Below, piece after piece: positions 1 to 11,065 of a stretch of DNA of 64,000 nt. The stretch's first letter is position 1, and each line of letters starts with the position of its first letter. This stretch comes from Batkoa obscura (taxonomy: Eukaryota > Entomophthoromycota > Entomophthoromycetes > Entomophthorales > Batkoaceae). The position numbers were made by a program, and so were the translations under genes. The notes beneath the pieces are model-generated. The model ran no database searches. It was not told where the DNA came from and was given only the letters and a program-made list of their open reading frames with translations. The stretch covers positions 62,001 to 126,000 of the forward strand of contig JASVEC010000029.1 of NCBI GenBank assembly GCA_030770535.1. Direction: 5' to 3'.

Positions 1-388
1 AAGTCTAATAATTTAAATGTGGTGTATAAAAATGCCGAATTTTTTAAAGGTACGACCAATTCAAGTAATCTGTAAAGCCATAGGTATCAACATTAAGTGA
101 TCTTTTAAAAGCAATCCGTGTAAAGGGTCTCTTTTCTAAAGCCTATGAAATCCCATCTTTATGAGGTTTGCATTCTATTGAGCTTTTTTCATGTAAACTT
201 ATAGGAATTTGTGGGAATAATCATCTTCATTATATACATAAATAAAATAAAATATAATCTTTAAAAATCAATAATAGTTCGTTGATCCTCTAAATAGTAT
301 TAAAGTGGTTTTGAGTTTTCATTTAAATACACATACAGTAATAAAATAGTGATTTATATCATCATATTAAACAATTTATTAATTAAAG
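1..388. other. Intergenic, no gene seen
   Basis: AT-rich sequence at the window edge, with no reading frame that resembles a protein. The last part is the 3' flank of the Kunitz gene. Confidence 0.5.
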
Positions 389-958
389 TTAGTCTGTGTC
401 TGATTTTATACAACTTTTCTCACATTCTAATTTCGTTTTGAACGCTAAACAGCCATCATCACATCCACCAAAGGTAGAAGAAACACATCTAGATTTAACA
501 TAATCAAAATGGTAAGATGGTTTAGTAATGATACAGTCCCCTCGTTTAGAAGCAATGAAGCATTTAGCTGGTAAATCATCAAAAACTGATATATGCTTAG
601 CAGTAACACTAAACTCACAACCTTTTTGAGCAAAAGGTTCTGTCTTATTTAACTTCACTGCTTTTCCTTTGATACAAGCTTTTTCACATTCAGCTCTAGA
701 TTTAAAGGCCATACACCCATCATTGCATCCTCCAAACGATGATAGCACACAGTCAGATATCTCTGGATCATAATGATAACTTCTATAATATCCTAAACAG
801 TTACCTGGTAAACTAGCTATAAAGCATTTTCTAGAAAGTGTCGTTTGATGGTTTCTTAAACCTCCTTCATGTGTTGCATTACAACCTTTTTGTTCAAATG
901 AATTGATCTCTTTGCCTTTAAGTGATGCTATAAACGCTATAAAAAATAAAAACTTCAT
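389..958 (-). CDS. Secreted protein with two Kunitz (BPTI) domains
   Basis: A 189-residue single-exon protein. It begins with a hydrophobic signal peptide (about residues 1-15) and carries two Kunitz units, Cys45-Cys95 and Cys133-Cys183. In each, the six canonical cysteines have exactly the BPTI spacing (8 residues between the first two, 7 in the C-x7-C of the FGGC segment, 12 and 3 at the end). Each unit also has two extra cysteines, one about 19 residues before the domain (Cys26, Cys114) and one in the GGCNDGC/GGCDDGC turn, which suggests a fourth disulfide. The residue after the second Cys, the P1 position of the family, is Leu in the first unit and Ile in the second, so a trypsin target is unlikely; chymotrypsin- or elastase-like proteases are inferred. 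Kunitz proteins are typical of animals and uncommon in fungi. The role (protease inhibitor or toxin-like effector) is inferred. Confidence 0.9.
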   Translation of the reverse strand: MKFLFFIAFIASLKGKEINSFEQKGCNATHEGGLRNHQTTLSRKCFIASLPGNCLGYYRSYHYDPEISDCVLSSFGGCNDGCMAFKSRAECEKACIKGKAVKLNKTEPFAQKGCEFSVTAKHISVFDDLPAKCFIASKRGDCIITKPSYHFDYVKSRCVSSTFGGCDDGCLAFKTKLECEKSCIKSDTD

Positions 959-2199
959 TACAAAACATAGAATATAAGAAAATTTTGTCTTTTATATTCA
1001 CCATTTCCACATGACCAAATAAAGTTATTTTTAAAGTTCAGTATAATTGAACATTACGTAGTTTTCTAATTTTAACACTAGCGTTTAATGAAAAGTGGGT
1101 ATTTTGTCTTACTAATTGACTATTTTTAGATTTTATTACCGTTACCACAAAGCTTTACTAATGTAGTTTAAATGTGACTAAACTTTTTAACATATTATTT
1201 TTTTCATTTAAGATTTTAGTCATAAATCCATTACGATTTTAACAAATTTTTAAATAAAAACAAAAGATTAAAGAGTTTAACTACACTTAAATTACTTCAA
1301 TAGTATTTTATTGATTAAAACAGCAGTAATATTTCCTATGACATTTATGTATTTAAATTTGTAATTATGTGATTACAAGTCTAATTAAATGTTTTTTCTA
1401 ATTTTTACAACCAACAAGAAGGATGTAAAAAACTGAGCCTTTGTTATAGCTAATTTAATACTTTAATTTATACAATTAGTACTTTATGTGACCTGTTTTA
1501 AAAGAGAAGCACCATTAATTTATAAGTGTAAACTTCTTGTCTTTTGCTTTGTAATTTATTAAAAAAATCAAAAAGTAATAAATATAGACTCAGTTTTGTC
1601 TGTCACTAGGTGATGGAATATTAGGGCAATAATATTTTAAATTTTATGCTACATAAAAAAGGAACAAATAGATGCGATAAAAAACATTTCGAGATGTTCC
1701 TAGAAATAACCCTATAATATAATGTTGCTATCAGGTGATTCGCCTTCAGTTGAGATACAAGTAAGGCTGTAGGTAAAGAAGTAAAGTTTCAAGTAGTCTA
1801 TGAGCTTAATTGACTGTAAGTGAAATTAAGGCAACACAATTAGAACTAAATCTTTTACAGTTAACAATAGCTAATTTATTGTACTTGCAGTAATATAAGC
1901 TTTTTTAGTAGCTCTAAAGGCTAGCGTTAATATTTATTATATTAAAGCCTATACTGTCAATCATATAACTATAAATATATTTAATAAATCAAAAATATAA
2001 ATTAAAATTAAAATTAAACTTTCAGTTTTAAGTTAGTTAGTTATGAGTACAAATTACAACTATAAACTTAAATAACATATAATAATTCAAAATTTTATTG
2101 TATTATTTTCACTTGTCATTCCTTTTATTAGGATTTGATTTTTATTGTTAAAACATTTAATAACAACATAGTCGATAGTGTTATTATATAACATTCTCA
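959..2199. other. Intergenic, no gene seen
   Basis: Apart from the TATA-like site near 990, I see no coding sequence, RNA gene or repeat in this 1.2-kb AT-rich stretch. Confidence 0.5.
989..996 (-). promoter_or_regulatory. TATA box of the Kunitz gene
   Basis: TATAAAAG on the minus strand, about 30 bases upstream of the ATG at 958. Confidence 0.45.
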
Positions 2200-3651
2200 C
2201 TATTTTGAAGGCTGGTTAAAAATAGTCTCATCAACTGAGCGATTCTCTTGTTTAACCATGTCCATACTTACCATCTGGTTTAAGTTCAAATTGCCAGTTA
2301 ATCTAGTGGTACTATCGTCAGCTTGTTGAAAGTGAGAAAAGGCATCGTTGCTATGATAATTGCTAGTACTGTCCAAATAAATCTTTGGGTTAATGAAAAT
2401 AGGATCGGTAATAATACTTGGAGGCCTTCCCCTTTTCAATTTACGCCTATAAAACACAAAAAGCAGACCTCCTAGAATCACAAAAAATCCAATTACCCCT
2501 CCTATACTACCACCTATTACAGCCCCAAGGCTATTGTTGCCAACATGATCATTTGAGCCATTATTTGTCGTATTTTTTTCTTTTAATAGTGGAGGTAATC
2601 CTCCAATGTTTTCCCAAGTTTGTGTGTCTATTATTTGTGTTTTATCTGAGCTTTCTGGAAGAACCATTGTACCTGAATAATTGACAAATCTAAAGCCAAA
2701 TGAATTTATTATATAATCCTTATAGTTAGTAAAACATCCCCAAGTGCCTATTTTAACTGTTTCGTTTATTTTAGTAAATGTAAATGATTGTAAATCTAAC
2801 CTAAATATATCAACCAAATCGGTTTTTTGATTTATTTCTGATCCAATGAAGTATACAATTTGACCAAATCTTACAAACCGAATATGTGGATAATATTTAA
2901 AAGGAATCTTATGCAGCGTTATTTCAAATGTTGATAAATCTAATTCATATAATATGTTATAATTAATGCCCGGCATATTATCCTTTATTAATACTTTAAA
3001 ATAATATAATTTGTTATTTAAAGCAAATAATAAATTAAATCTTGTTTTTTTGGTTGGTTCATAAATTGGCTTAATTTTCCTTGATTCAATATCAAATAAT
3101 TTTATTTGATAAGCTATATCTTTCTTTAATCTGATATCATAAAAATACCCTGATATGTAAAATTGTTTTGGATTTTTTTCGCTTTGTAGTATTGAGTATC
3201 CTATGTTATTAGCTTCAATAGCTTTTGTTTGTTGCTCATAGGAGATCTCTTTGACTAAATATTTATCATACCAATAAAGCTTATCAATATCAAAGTAATG
3301 AGCTTCTAGAGATGCGCCAGTAGAACCCATGAAAAAAGCAATGATTACATTTTTTTTGTTGAAGTTTTCAATGTAAAATAGCTTCGGGTCCATGGTAACC
3401 CCAACTGCATTAGTAATATTGTACCTTTCCCACGATGCCACATTATTAGAGATGGTCACCCCCTTTTTAAAATCTAATTTAAAAGCTTCATTATTTGGTA
3501 AAGTTACATTGTTTAAATTTGGAAGTGTTATTAATCCACCTATATAATATAATCCATCCTTTATTTCTATACATCCACCCCCAAATACTCTTGGAAGCAT
3601 TGTATGTATACTATTTATTAAAAAAAACAAAATTGGAAAAAGTAAAAACAT
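2200..3651 (-). CDS. Kelch-like single-pass membrane protein, copy 1
   Basis: A 483-residue single-exon protein. A signal peptide (about residues 1-19) leads into a predicted extracellular part of about 350 residues built from repeated beta-rich units with motifs such as LYYIGG, YFYDI and IVYFIGSE, resembling kelch/galactose-oxidase-type propellers. A Gly-rich transmembrane helix follows (about 374-403, with GGSIGG), then a basic stop-transfer (RRKLKRG) and a cytosolic tail of about 75 residues. The tail motifs PPSIITDPIFINP and LTGNLNLNQ recur in the paralogs at 4484-5962 and 23831-25414. This architecture suggests a surface sensor or adhesion protein, but no ligand or enzyme site is visible. 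The kelch assignment rests on repeat pattern only. Confidence 0.8.
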   Translation of the reverse strand: MFLLFPILFFLINSIHTMLPRVFGGGCIEIKDGLYYIGGLITLPNLNNVTLPNNEAFKLDFKKGVTISNNVASWERYNITNAVGVTMDPKLFYIENFNKKNVIIAFFMGSTGASLEAHYFDIDKLYWYDKYLVKEISYEQQTKAIEANNIGYSILQSEKNPKQFYISGYFYDIRLKKDIAYQIKLFDIESRKIKPIYEPTKKTRFNLLFALNNKLYYFKVLIKDNMPGINYNILYELDLSTFEITLHKIPFKYYPHIRFVRFGQIVYFIGSEINQKTDLVDIFRLDLQSFTFTKINETVKIGTWGCFTNYKDYIINSFGFRFVNYSGTMVLPESSDKTQIIDTQTWENIGGLPPLLKEKNTTNNGSNDHVGNNSLGAVIGGSIGGVIGFFVILGGLLFVFYRRKLKRGRPPSIITDPIFINPKIYLDSTSNYHSNDAFSHFQQADDSTTRLTGNLNLNQMVSMDMVKQENRSVDETIFNQPSK

Positions 3652-3679
3652 TCTAGGTAGAAAAAGATTTTCAATTTAG

Positions 3680-3687
3680 TATTTATA
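3680..3687 (-). promoter_or_regulatory. TATA box of kelch-like copy 1
   Basis: TATAAATA on the minus strand, about 30 bases upstream of the start codon at 3651. Confidence 0.5.
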
Positions 3688-4483
3688 TTATGATATAGTT
3701 ATGATCAAAGATTACTTTAAGATTCAATCACCTATTAAGTTTGAAGACGTTGGTAATGTGTTCTTAATAGGTTCTTATATTAATTACAGCTTTCTTATTA
3801 CTATTCTTCAAGTTTATAGTTATAAAGCTTAAACATCGTTGATTTGCTATAAAGTTGTATTATTTGAAATAGCGCACTAAATATTTTCAGAAGTCTTAAT
3901 TTAAATAACATTTAGATATATTTTAAAAATACAGCATCTACAATTAAAATATTGAAAATATTTATAACTTACAACTATTGATCAAAATTTAGTTTATAAG
4001 TTTAAATTTCTATTCAATATCAAACATTAAATAAACTAATGATTCATTGGAAAGTGATAGACGTCTACAATTATTATTACTATTATTTATTATTTGAAAA
4101 ACTCATCTCTGGTATAATTATTGCAATAATACTGATGGCTAAGCGAGTGTAGTTATTTCCTTTGTAGCAAATTAATCAAAACTAAATAAAGCATTATACA
4201 TAATAATTAAAAAGTATTGTTGAAAAATTTGTTTAATATTATTTAGTTTGTTACAGACACAAATTATAATTATAAACCTTAATATAAAAATAAATGGGGA
4301 TGTTTTTTTTGGCTTCATCACTTTTTCCATTTTTTAAGCGCTATTTGAGTGGAAAGATTGTTAATAAAATTCTTAAACAAAAAAATACATCCCCATATTG
4401 AATTTCAATATGTCTATTTAAATTAAAAAAATAGTCCACAATTTATTTGTATGATTTTAAATGATTGTTATAATACTAGACAA
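3688..4483. other. Intergenic between two kelch-like genes
   Basis: AT-rich. It holds one MITE copy (4293-4397) and no gene that I can recognise. Confidence 0.5.
4293..4397 (+). mobile_element. MITE copy 1
   Basis: About 105 bp, starting ATGGGGATGT and ending ACATCCCCAT, with the family core AAGCGCTATTTGAG. Plus is the orientation used here in which the core reads AAGCGCTATTTGAG. The left TA has changed to AA. Confidence 0.85.
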
Positions 4484-5962
4484 CTACATAATTGACGGTA
4501 TTCTTGTATGGTCTTCATTAGACTCTTCAGTATGTCCGAGAATAGTCTCATTAACTGAGCGATTCTCTTGATTAATCATAGTCATATTTCCTATTTGATT
4601 TAAATTCAAATTTCCAGTCAATCTGGTATTATTCTCATCGATTATATGAGAATGAGAAAAAATATCACTATTATCATTATCGTTGTTACTATCTACATGA
4701 ATGTTTGGATTGATAAAAATGGGATCAGTGATAATACTCGGAGGCTTTTCTTTTTTTAATTTACGTCTGTAAAATATAAAAAATATGCCAAATAAAAGTA
4801 GAAGTCCAACTACTCCTCCTATACTACCACCTATTATAGCTCCAAGGCTATTATTGTCAACATAATCATTTGAGTCATTGCTTGTCGTATTTTTTTCTTT
4901 TAATAGTGGAAGTAAACTTTCAACATTTTCCCAAGTTTGTGTGTTTATTATTTGTGTTTTATCTGAACTTTCTGGAAGCTTACCACCACGATAGTCAACA
5001 AATTTAAGACCAAAGGAATTTATTATATAGTTTTTGTAGCTAGCAAAGCATCCCCAAGTACCTATTTTAACTACATTATTTATTTTTGTAAACATAAATG
5101 GCTCTGAAGTTATTTCAAATATATCAGTTAACTCATCATCATATTTATCAGATCCAATAAAATATATTAACTGATTGACTTTTACAAATTGAATTTCACC
5201 ATACTTTTTGAAAGAAATCTTATGAGGTGTTATTTCAAACGTTGATAAACTCAATTCGTATAATGTGTTATAGTTAATATTCTCTTTATCATTTTCTATT
5301 GTTACTTCAAAGTAATACAATTTGTTAGTTAGTGCAAATATTAATTTAAACTTTGTTTCTTTTGGTGATTTATAAATTGTCTCGATTTCTCTTGATTCGA
5401 TATCAAATAGTTTTATTTGATAAGTCATATCTTTTTTTAATCCAACGTTGTAAAAATATCCAGATATATAAAACTGCTTTGCATTAGTTTCACTTTGAAG
5501 GATTGAGTATTCGGCATAATGATTCTTAACACTTTTTATTTCTGGTCTATAAGAAATCTCATTAATTAAATGTTTGTCATACCACTCGTATTTATCAATA
5601 TCAAAATAATGAACATATATAGCTGTGTCATAATTATCACTATGAAAATTAAGGATTGTATTTTTTTGGTTAAAGTTATCAATATAAAAAGGCATTGAAC
5701 GAACAAAAAATTCAGGTGCATTAGTAGCATTATACCTTTCCCATGATGCCACATTATTGTATAAAGTTACTCCTTTTTTAAAATCAAGTTTCAAAATTTC
5801 CTTGTTCATGTCTGGTACTTTATTTATATTTGGAAGCGTTGTAGACCCACCTATGTAATATAATTCATCTTTTATTTGTATACATCCACCACCATTTACT
5901 CTTGAAGATCGCGCGCTTATTTTATCTATTAATAAAAACAAAATTAATAAAAGTAAATTCAT
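4484..5962 (-). CDS. Kelch-like single-pass membrane protein, copy 2
   Basis: A 492-residue paralog of the gene at 2200-3651 with the same order of parts: signal peptide (1-17), GGGCIQIKDELYYIGG at the start of the ectodomain, repeated beta-rich units, a Gly-rich transmembrane helix (about 371-396), RRKLKKEKPPSIITDPIF, and a cytosolic tail ending in NRSVNETILGHTEESNE. It is a tandem duplicate in the same orientation, 832 bases downstream. Ectodomain identity is moderate, while the membrane-proximal and tail motifs are much better kept, which suggests that the intracellular part has a conserved partner. There is no frame damage. Function unknown; cell-surface receptor or adhesin is inferred. 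Confidence 0.8.
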   Translation of the reverse strand: MNLLLLILFLLIDKISARSSRVNGGGCIQIKDELYYIGGSTTLPNINKVPDMNKEILKLDFKKGVTLYNNVASWERYNATNAPEFFVRSMPFYIDNFNQKNTILNFHSDNYDTAIYVHYFDIDKYEWYDKHLINEISYRPEIKSVKNHYAEYSILQSETNAKQFYISGYFYNVGLKKDMTYQIKLFDIESREIETIYKSPKETKFKLIFALTNKLYYFEVTIENDKENINYNTLYELSLSTFEITPHKISFKKYGEIQFVKVNQLIYFIGSDKYDDELTDIFEITSEPFMFTKINNVVKIGTWGCFASYKNYIINSFGLKFVDYRGGKLPESSDKTQIINTQTWENVESLLPLLKEKNTTSNDSNDYVDNNSLGAIIGGSIGGVVGLLLLFGIFFIFYRRKLKKEKPPSIITDPIFINPNIHVDSNNDNDNSDIFSHSHIIDENNTRLTGNLNLNQIGNMTMINQENRSVNETILGHTEESNEDHTRIPSIM

Positions 5963-5990
5963 TTTAAATAAAGTAATGCCTTTACATCTT

Positions 5991-5999
5991 CTATTTATA
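5991..5999 (-). promoter_or_regulatory. TATA box of kelch-like copy 2
   Basis: TATAAATAG on the minus strand, about 30 bases upstream of the start at 5962. The same TATAAATA type precedes the other kelch copies and the CAP gene. Confidence 0.55.
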
Positions 6000-6077
6000 C
6001 TAGTTTACCTATAATTTAGAGTCGTGTCCTACTTAAATCTTGTGCTAATTTTAGAGAAGATAGTATTATGTTCTTAA

Positions 6078-6180
6078 TATGGGGATGTATTTTTGTGTTT
6101 AAGAATTTTACTAATAATCTTTCCACTCAAATAGCGCTTAAAAAATGGAAAAAGTGATGAAGCCAAAAAAGCACCACCAT
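6078..6180 (-). mobile_element. MITE copy 2
   Basis: Starts TATGGGGATGT; the core reads CAAATAGCGCTTAAAAAATGG. The right end (CACCACCAT) has drifted from the consensus. Confidence 0.85.
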
Positions 6181-7458
6181 GTGTTCCTGTATTGATTCCG
6201 TTTTAATAACCTTCTTTGTTAAATCTTTGAATAAAAACTCAAAATTTTAAAGCTTGATATCATATGATTAACATGGTAATTAGTGTTTTGTTTATCAATA
6301 TGAATTGTTTAATTTAGAATATATCTGATTTGCTGTATTGAAAAACAAGGCATTTAATACATATCATAACTTGAATATTAAGTAGAATTTTTAAATAGCT
6401 TTGATTTAATTTTAAACATAATTTACAGCTATAGTTCGGGATTAAACTTTAAATAACCCAATGACTATTATTATTAAAAAAGGTTCAAATACCCTCAAAG
6501 TGTTACTTTTGTCAGTTTTAATATTTAAAAAGAGTGCTCCTGCTTTAAATTTTATAATGCAGTTGCCGGTTAAGCATCTATTATTGTTTATTTTATAGCT
6601 AAACGATAATTTTAATTGCAAGATTTAAAAAAAAAATTACATCGGAAGTTTACTGTTAAACTTATCATTATAAAGCATATTAAAAAAGTACAGTTCCTTC
6701 AGTCTGGGACTCAATCTTCTCAGATTGAATTTTTAGATGGATACTTGACAATATTTTTTATAATTTATAATTATTTATTTGAGTTCCTTTAGATGTTTTT
6801 AATAATACCTTGGTTCTTATTTTCATGTAGGTGTGTTTTTTGCTCAATATTGAAAAAAAGATTTAGATGATAAAACAATTTGCTCTTCACTGTAAGTAAA
6901 ATAAGAATACAATAAAATAAAAATATTTAAATTTCTTTGGAGTTAATTATTTTGGTTCATAGCTAATTATTAAAAAATATTTACAAAAGCATTTTAATTT
7001 TTATTATATATTATAAATTGCTTCCTTCATTTTAATACCTTCAACTATCCTTCCAAGTAAATTTGCTAAAATATTTCTATGATAGGACAATATCTTTTTA
7101 TCTCATTTTTTGTCTCATTTTTTATACAATAAAAACTTAAACACTATTAATTAATACTGAAATAGAGAAATGTGCTCTGATACCAAGTATTGATTTATTT
7201 TTTCTTACTCATTTGTGTTATTTTGAAAATTTGATGTATAAAAGTAAGGCTATACCGTTTATCTCATTTTATTTTTTACCCTATTTTTATACTATAAAAT
7301 TTAATACAATACAATACAATACTGTATATTTTTCTAAGCTGTTACATTGAACTTAAAGAAAGCTTTATTTGCTTTAATAGAAGTTATTATCAACTTTAAG
7401 AAAATCATTTTATAGAAATTTATTTCATGACCATAAATATTTATTAGAATAAAGTTTA

Positions 7459-7561
7459 TATGGGGATGTTTTTTTGGCTTCATCACTTTTTCCATCTTTT
7501 AAGCGCTATTTGAGCAGAAAGATTGATGGTAAAATTCTTAAAAAAAAAATACATTCCCATA
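7459..7561 (+). mobile_element. MITE copy 3
   Basis: TATGGGGATGT at the left end, ACATTCCCATA at the right end, and an intact core. It is flanked by TA on both sides. Confidence 0.88.
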
Positions 7562-8075
7562 TAATAAACAAAACAGTCAAGGGATTGAGTTAACTTTTGA
7601 TGGCTTTTGAAGTATTGACATTACGGATAGCATTTTAATATGATAAATTCCTTATACCGTTACATAAAAAAGAATATAAATTAGAAGATTCTAATCAACT
7701 AGCGATGAATTGGAGTCTTTTAAACTAAGTGATATTTTTATAGTGTTTTTTAATGACAAATTAATTCAATATAATAAATCTTAGTAGAAAATTAAAGTGT
7801 GTACGACATGTATGATTTAAACGTTCACGTTATGATAAAATGTTAGATCCTTTAGTAGTTAATAGCCTTTTTAATAAAAAATTAAAAACTAAAACTTTCT
7901 TATCATCTTTAAAACAATTTCATTAATAACAGTTTTTTAAAAATTGTATTGTGATAAAGCCTTAAACCACAGCAACTGTAATCTGTAAGCAGATGCTAAC
8001 TTCAACCAATTAAATAGCAATGACTGCTTACTAAGAAAAATTACAAATTAGCCGAAATACCTTTATTTTTACAAA

Positions 8076-9632
8076 ATGTTAGTTAATAATCCAAATATAA
8101 GAAGATTTCATTATAAGATACAGCAAAACAAAAACATATACAGTAACAAATTAAAACTTTTACCAAGCAAGACCTCAAATAATGCTGGAAAAAGTCTATT
8201 GACTATGAAACGAAACTTCAAAACTCGAATGATTGACTTATTCTTACCAAAGGGATATCCAACCACTGTGGACACTGGATATTTAAAATACTCCCAATGG
8301 CAAATTTTACATAATGTTACAAGTACAGTAACAGGTGGTAAGTAAATTAATTTGAATAAGGTATAATTTAATTCTTAAACTTATATTTAGTTCTATCAAC
8401 CCAAAGTTTATTATATGCTATGGGTTTAGGTGCTGGTAGTATACCGGTAAGAAAAATATAAAACTACCAATTAGTAAACTAAAAGAGCCTAAAAATAGAT
8501 GGCAGCAGCCTTAAACTGGATCATAAAAGATGGTTTAGGACAACTAGGTGGGGTTATCTATGTAAGTTTAATGAATAACAAGTTTGACTCAAACCCAAAA
8601 AGGCATCGTATGTGGTCCGCAATTTCTATGCAATTAGCTTCTCTTTTAGAACTGTTTTCTCCTTGTGTCCCTCATTTATTCTTACCTTTGGCTTCCGTTT
8701 CTAACATTGGTATTTTTTTATTTTTTTATTTTTTTATTTGGTTTCGTAATGGTTTTGAATTAGGTAAAAACATTTCTTGGTTGGCTGCGTCAGCTACTAG
8801 GTAAAGTTGTAGTTTATTATGTTCTGTTTTAGCTAATGCTTGTTCTTATAGAGCTCAAATGAACTCAAGCTTTGCATTAAAAGACAAGTAAGTGTTAAAC
8901 TTAAAGGAAGATTAATTAACAAGTACTAAATAAAAGTTTAGCTTAGGAGACATAACGGCCAAAAGTGGTAGTCAAAGTACTTTAGCTGCAGTTTTAGGCA
9001 CGATGTTAGGGGTAGTGATCACACCACTTATAGGCAATGAGTTACCCAATTTAGTATTGGGGTTTTTACCCTTTTCTTATTTAAGTTTATATTCCATTCA
9101 CAAAGCGAATCAATGTGTCATTACTAAAAATTTTAATTTAGAAAGGATTGACTTATTATTAGACAATTATTTTAAAGAACACAAGCTGTTATCACCTAGT
9201 CAAATTGCAGATAAAGAAAGTTACTTTTTGAAATATAAATCCAAGGTTTATGGCAATTTTGTTAATGTTAATCCTTCTTTAAGTGATGTTAAATTTGAAT
9301 TACCCGCCGAAACAATGATTGAGTATTTAAATCAAAATCATTTTTTTATTGCTAAGAATGATAAGCAATTTTACTTATTTTTGGCAACTAATATTGATAA
9401 TGAAACTAAATTTAAAGCCTATTATTTAATTTATTATTATTATTATTTGGAGTTAAATAATAATAGTGACAACAACAATAAGACAAATATAAATAGTTTA
9501 GATGACTACAACAGTATAAAAAATCAGCATGAGTTAAATGACGTCATAAAAAAGTTATATCAAATGAAATGGAATATGGATACCTCCACTTTATTTAATA
9601 CCAAAAATTCGATTCAAGTTATCCCCTCTTAG
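8076..9632 (+). CDS. RUS1/DUF647 family protein (C16orf58-like)
   Basis: Six exons that I placed by hand: 8076-8337, 8391-8446, 8499-8709, 8764-8800, 8852-8887 and 8942-9632, joining in frame to 430 residues. Family signatures occur in order: LPKGYPTTVDTGYLKYSQW, LSTQSLLYAMGLGAGSIP, AALNWIIKDGLGQLGGVIY, NPKRHRMWSA, and ITAKSGSQSTLAAVLGTMLG. This is the vitamin-B6/auxin-linked RUS family of plants, also found in animals and fungi; its biochemical role is unsettled. The 54-base intron 8710-8763 is a multiple of three and free of stops. The 3' end overlaps the convergent adenosyltransferase gene by 14 bases (9619-9632). The C-terminal part is less conserved, with an Asn-rich loop. Confidence 0.9.
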
Positions 9633-10611
9633 TATAAATCAACTCTTGATATTTCCCTAAATGAGCACTGTATCGTGCCATTACAAAAAAATAGTCACTT
9701 AGTCTAATTAAAATTAAATAAAACTAACTTTAAAATTTAACATTTAAATTTTACCTATTTAAATAAATTCCTATACTGTTATCGACCTGTCCTTCTTTTA
9801 TTAATGGTATCACTCTGCGCTCAGCTCGGCGTGTTAATGACCTAGCTATATGTAATGCTGAACTGGCTTTACCTCCGGACTAAATATTAATAATTGTTAA
9901 TAATAATAATAACTTTTCATGTGATTCTATTTACAGGTAAAATGAAATTCTTTAATGGAGGTAAATCAGCAGATAATTGATCAATATGTTGTTCCATTTC
10001 TTTTACCAAATTATTTTCTTGATCAAACTTTGTCAATTCTAAAAAAAATTTCATTAATTATTATAATATAATTTAAGGCCAAACTTACCTATTCTTTTTT
10101 CATGAATTGTATTATTCCTTGGTGTAGCTATGTGAGCACCAATATCTAATAAAGTACTTTGAATCTAAATATTAAAATATTATACAAATATTCTTAATAA
10201 ATATTACTTTTTTTAAAGGTTCATTCAATCCATTATTTTCTTCTTCACAATATTCTCTCGCTAAACTAAATGTAAAATAGATTTGAATTTGAATGAAACA
10301 GTGAACTGAAGATTTACCCTAATATCGAACTTAACTCATCCGTTGTTCCTAATGCTTCAAATACTATATCGTCCTTTTCTCTTCTCTCTCCGTTAAATAA
10401 GGAGCTTTTGCCTTGATTTGTTTAACTACGTAATCGTTTAACTATTATTAATTATCACCTTTATCGCCAGTTTTGGTGTAAATCTTAATCTGAGACAGAG
10501 CTGGAGTTAAAGTGCTATAAAGAATGAATATCATTTATTGTTTGATTGTTCTCATACTTTTATTTACCTAAACTTAGACGTTTTCATTAATTTCATCACT
10601 ATCAATCTCAT
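9619..10611 (-). CDS. MMAB: Cob(I)alamin adenosyltransferase, PduO/MMAB type
   Basis: Eight exons reconstructed by eye, in coding order: 10568-10611, 10459-10514, 10318-10411, 10208-10265, 10089-10164, 9935-10038, 9755-9879 and 9619-9703. They give exactly 214 codons including the stop (213 residues). Signatures: [10 protein letters not shown] and SSLFNGERR near the N-terminus (ATP-binding region), [42 protein letters not shown] and [14 protein letters not shown]. The enzyme transfers adenosyl from ATP to cob(I)alamin, making the cofactor of methylmalonyl-CoA mutase in mitochondria. In-frame ATGs at 10611, 10596 and 10587 make the exact start uncertain; the short basic leader fits mitochondrial import. 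Its presence implies B12 use, which most Dikarya lack. No single long frame covers it because every exon is short. Confidence 0.9.
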
Positions 10612-10835
10612 TTTTTTAAATTTTGTATTATGTCAATCGTAATAAAATGGTTTGAAAAAATTAGTTATGAATGCTTTTTAGTTCAGTTCTTGACCATTTT
10701 TTATTCGATATAAAATTAAAAATTTGTCAAAACATTAAAACAAAAAGCGCCATTCCAAATATTGTAATTTTATCTTATTGATACTAGCTATGATGCATTA
10801 TATTATAATATGATTTCAGTTTTAATTTCAGCTAA

Positions 10836-10894
10836 AAAATAATAAAATAATAAAATAATAAAATAATAAAATAATAAAATAATAAAATAATAAT
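10836..10894. repeat. 8-bp microsatellite (AATAAAAT)n
   Basis: About seven tandem copies of an 8-base AT-only unit. Confidence 0.9.
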
Positions 10895-11065
10895 AGTTTA
10901 TTTAAATATTAGTATTAAAGCTATTATTTTGATTCTATAATTTTCAAAAAGTAAAAAAAAATTGATTTACATTTTCGCCCAAAACAGCTATTTTAGGGTT
11001 GTTTGGCACATTTGATATAATCGCTACCATCAATCCCTAGGTTCTAAGGTCTAATATTCAAATTA

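Larger units (their letters stand above)
6000..8075. other. Intergenic, two MITEs
   Basis: A 2-kb AT-rich stretch with MITE copies at 6078-6180 and 7459-7561 and a short AATAC tandem tract near 7303-7322. No gene recognised on either strand. Confidence 0.5.
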
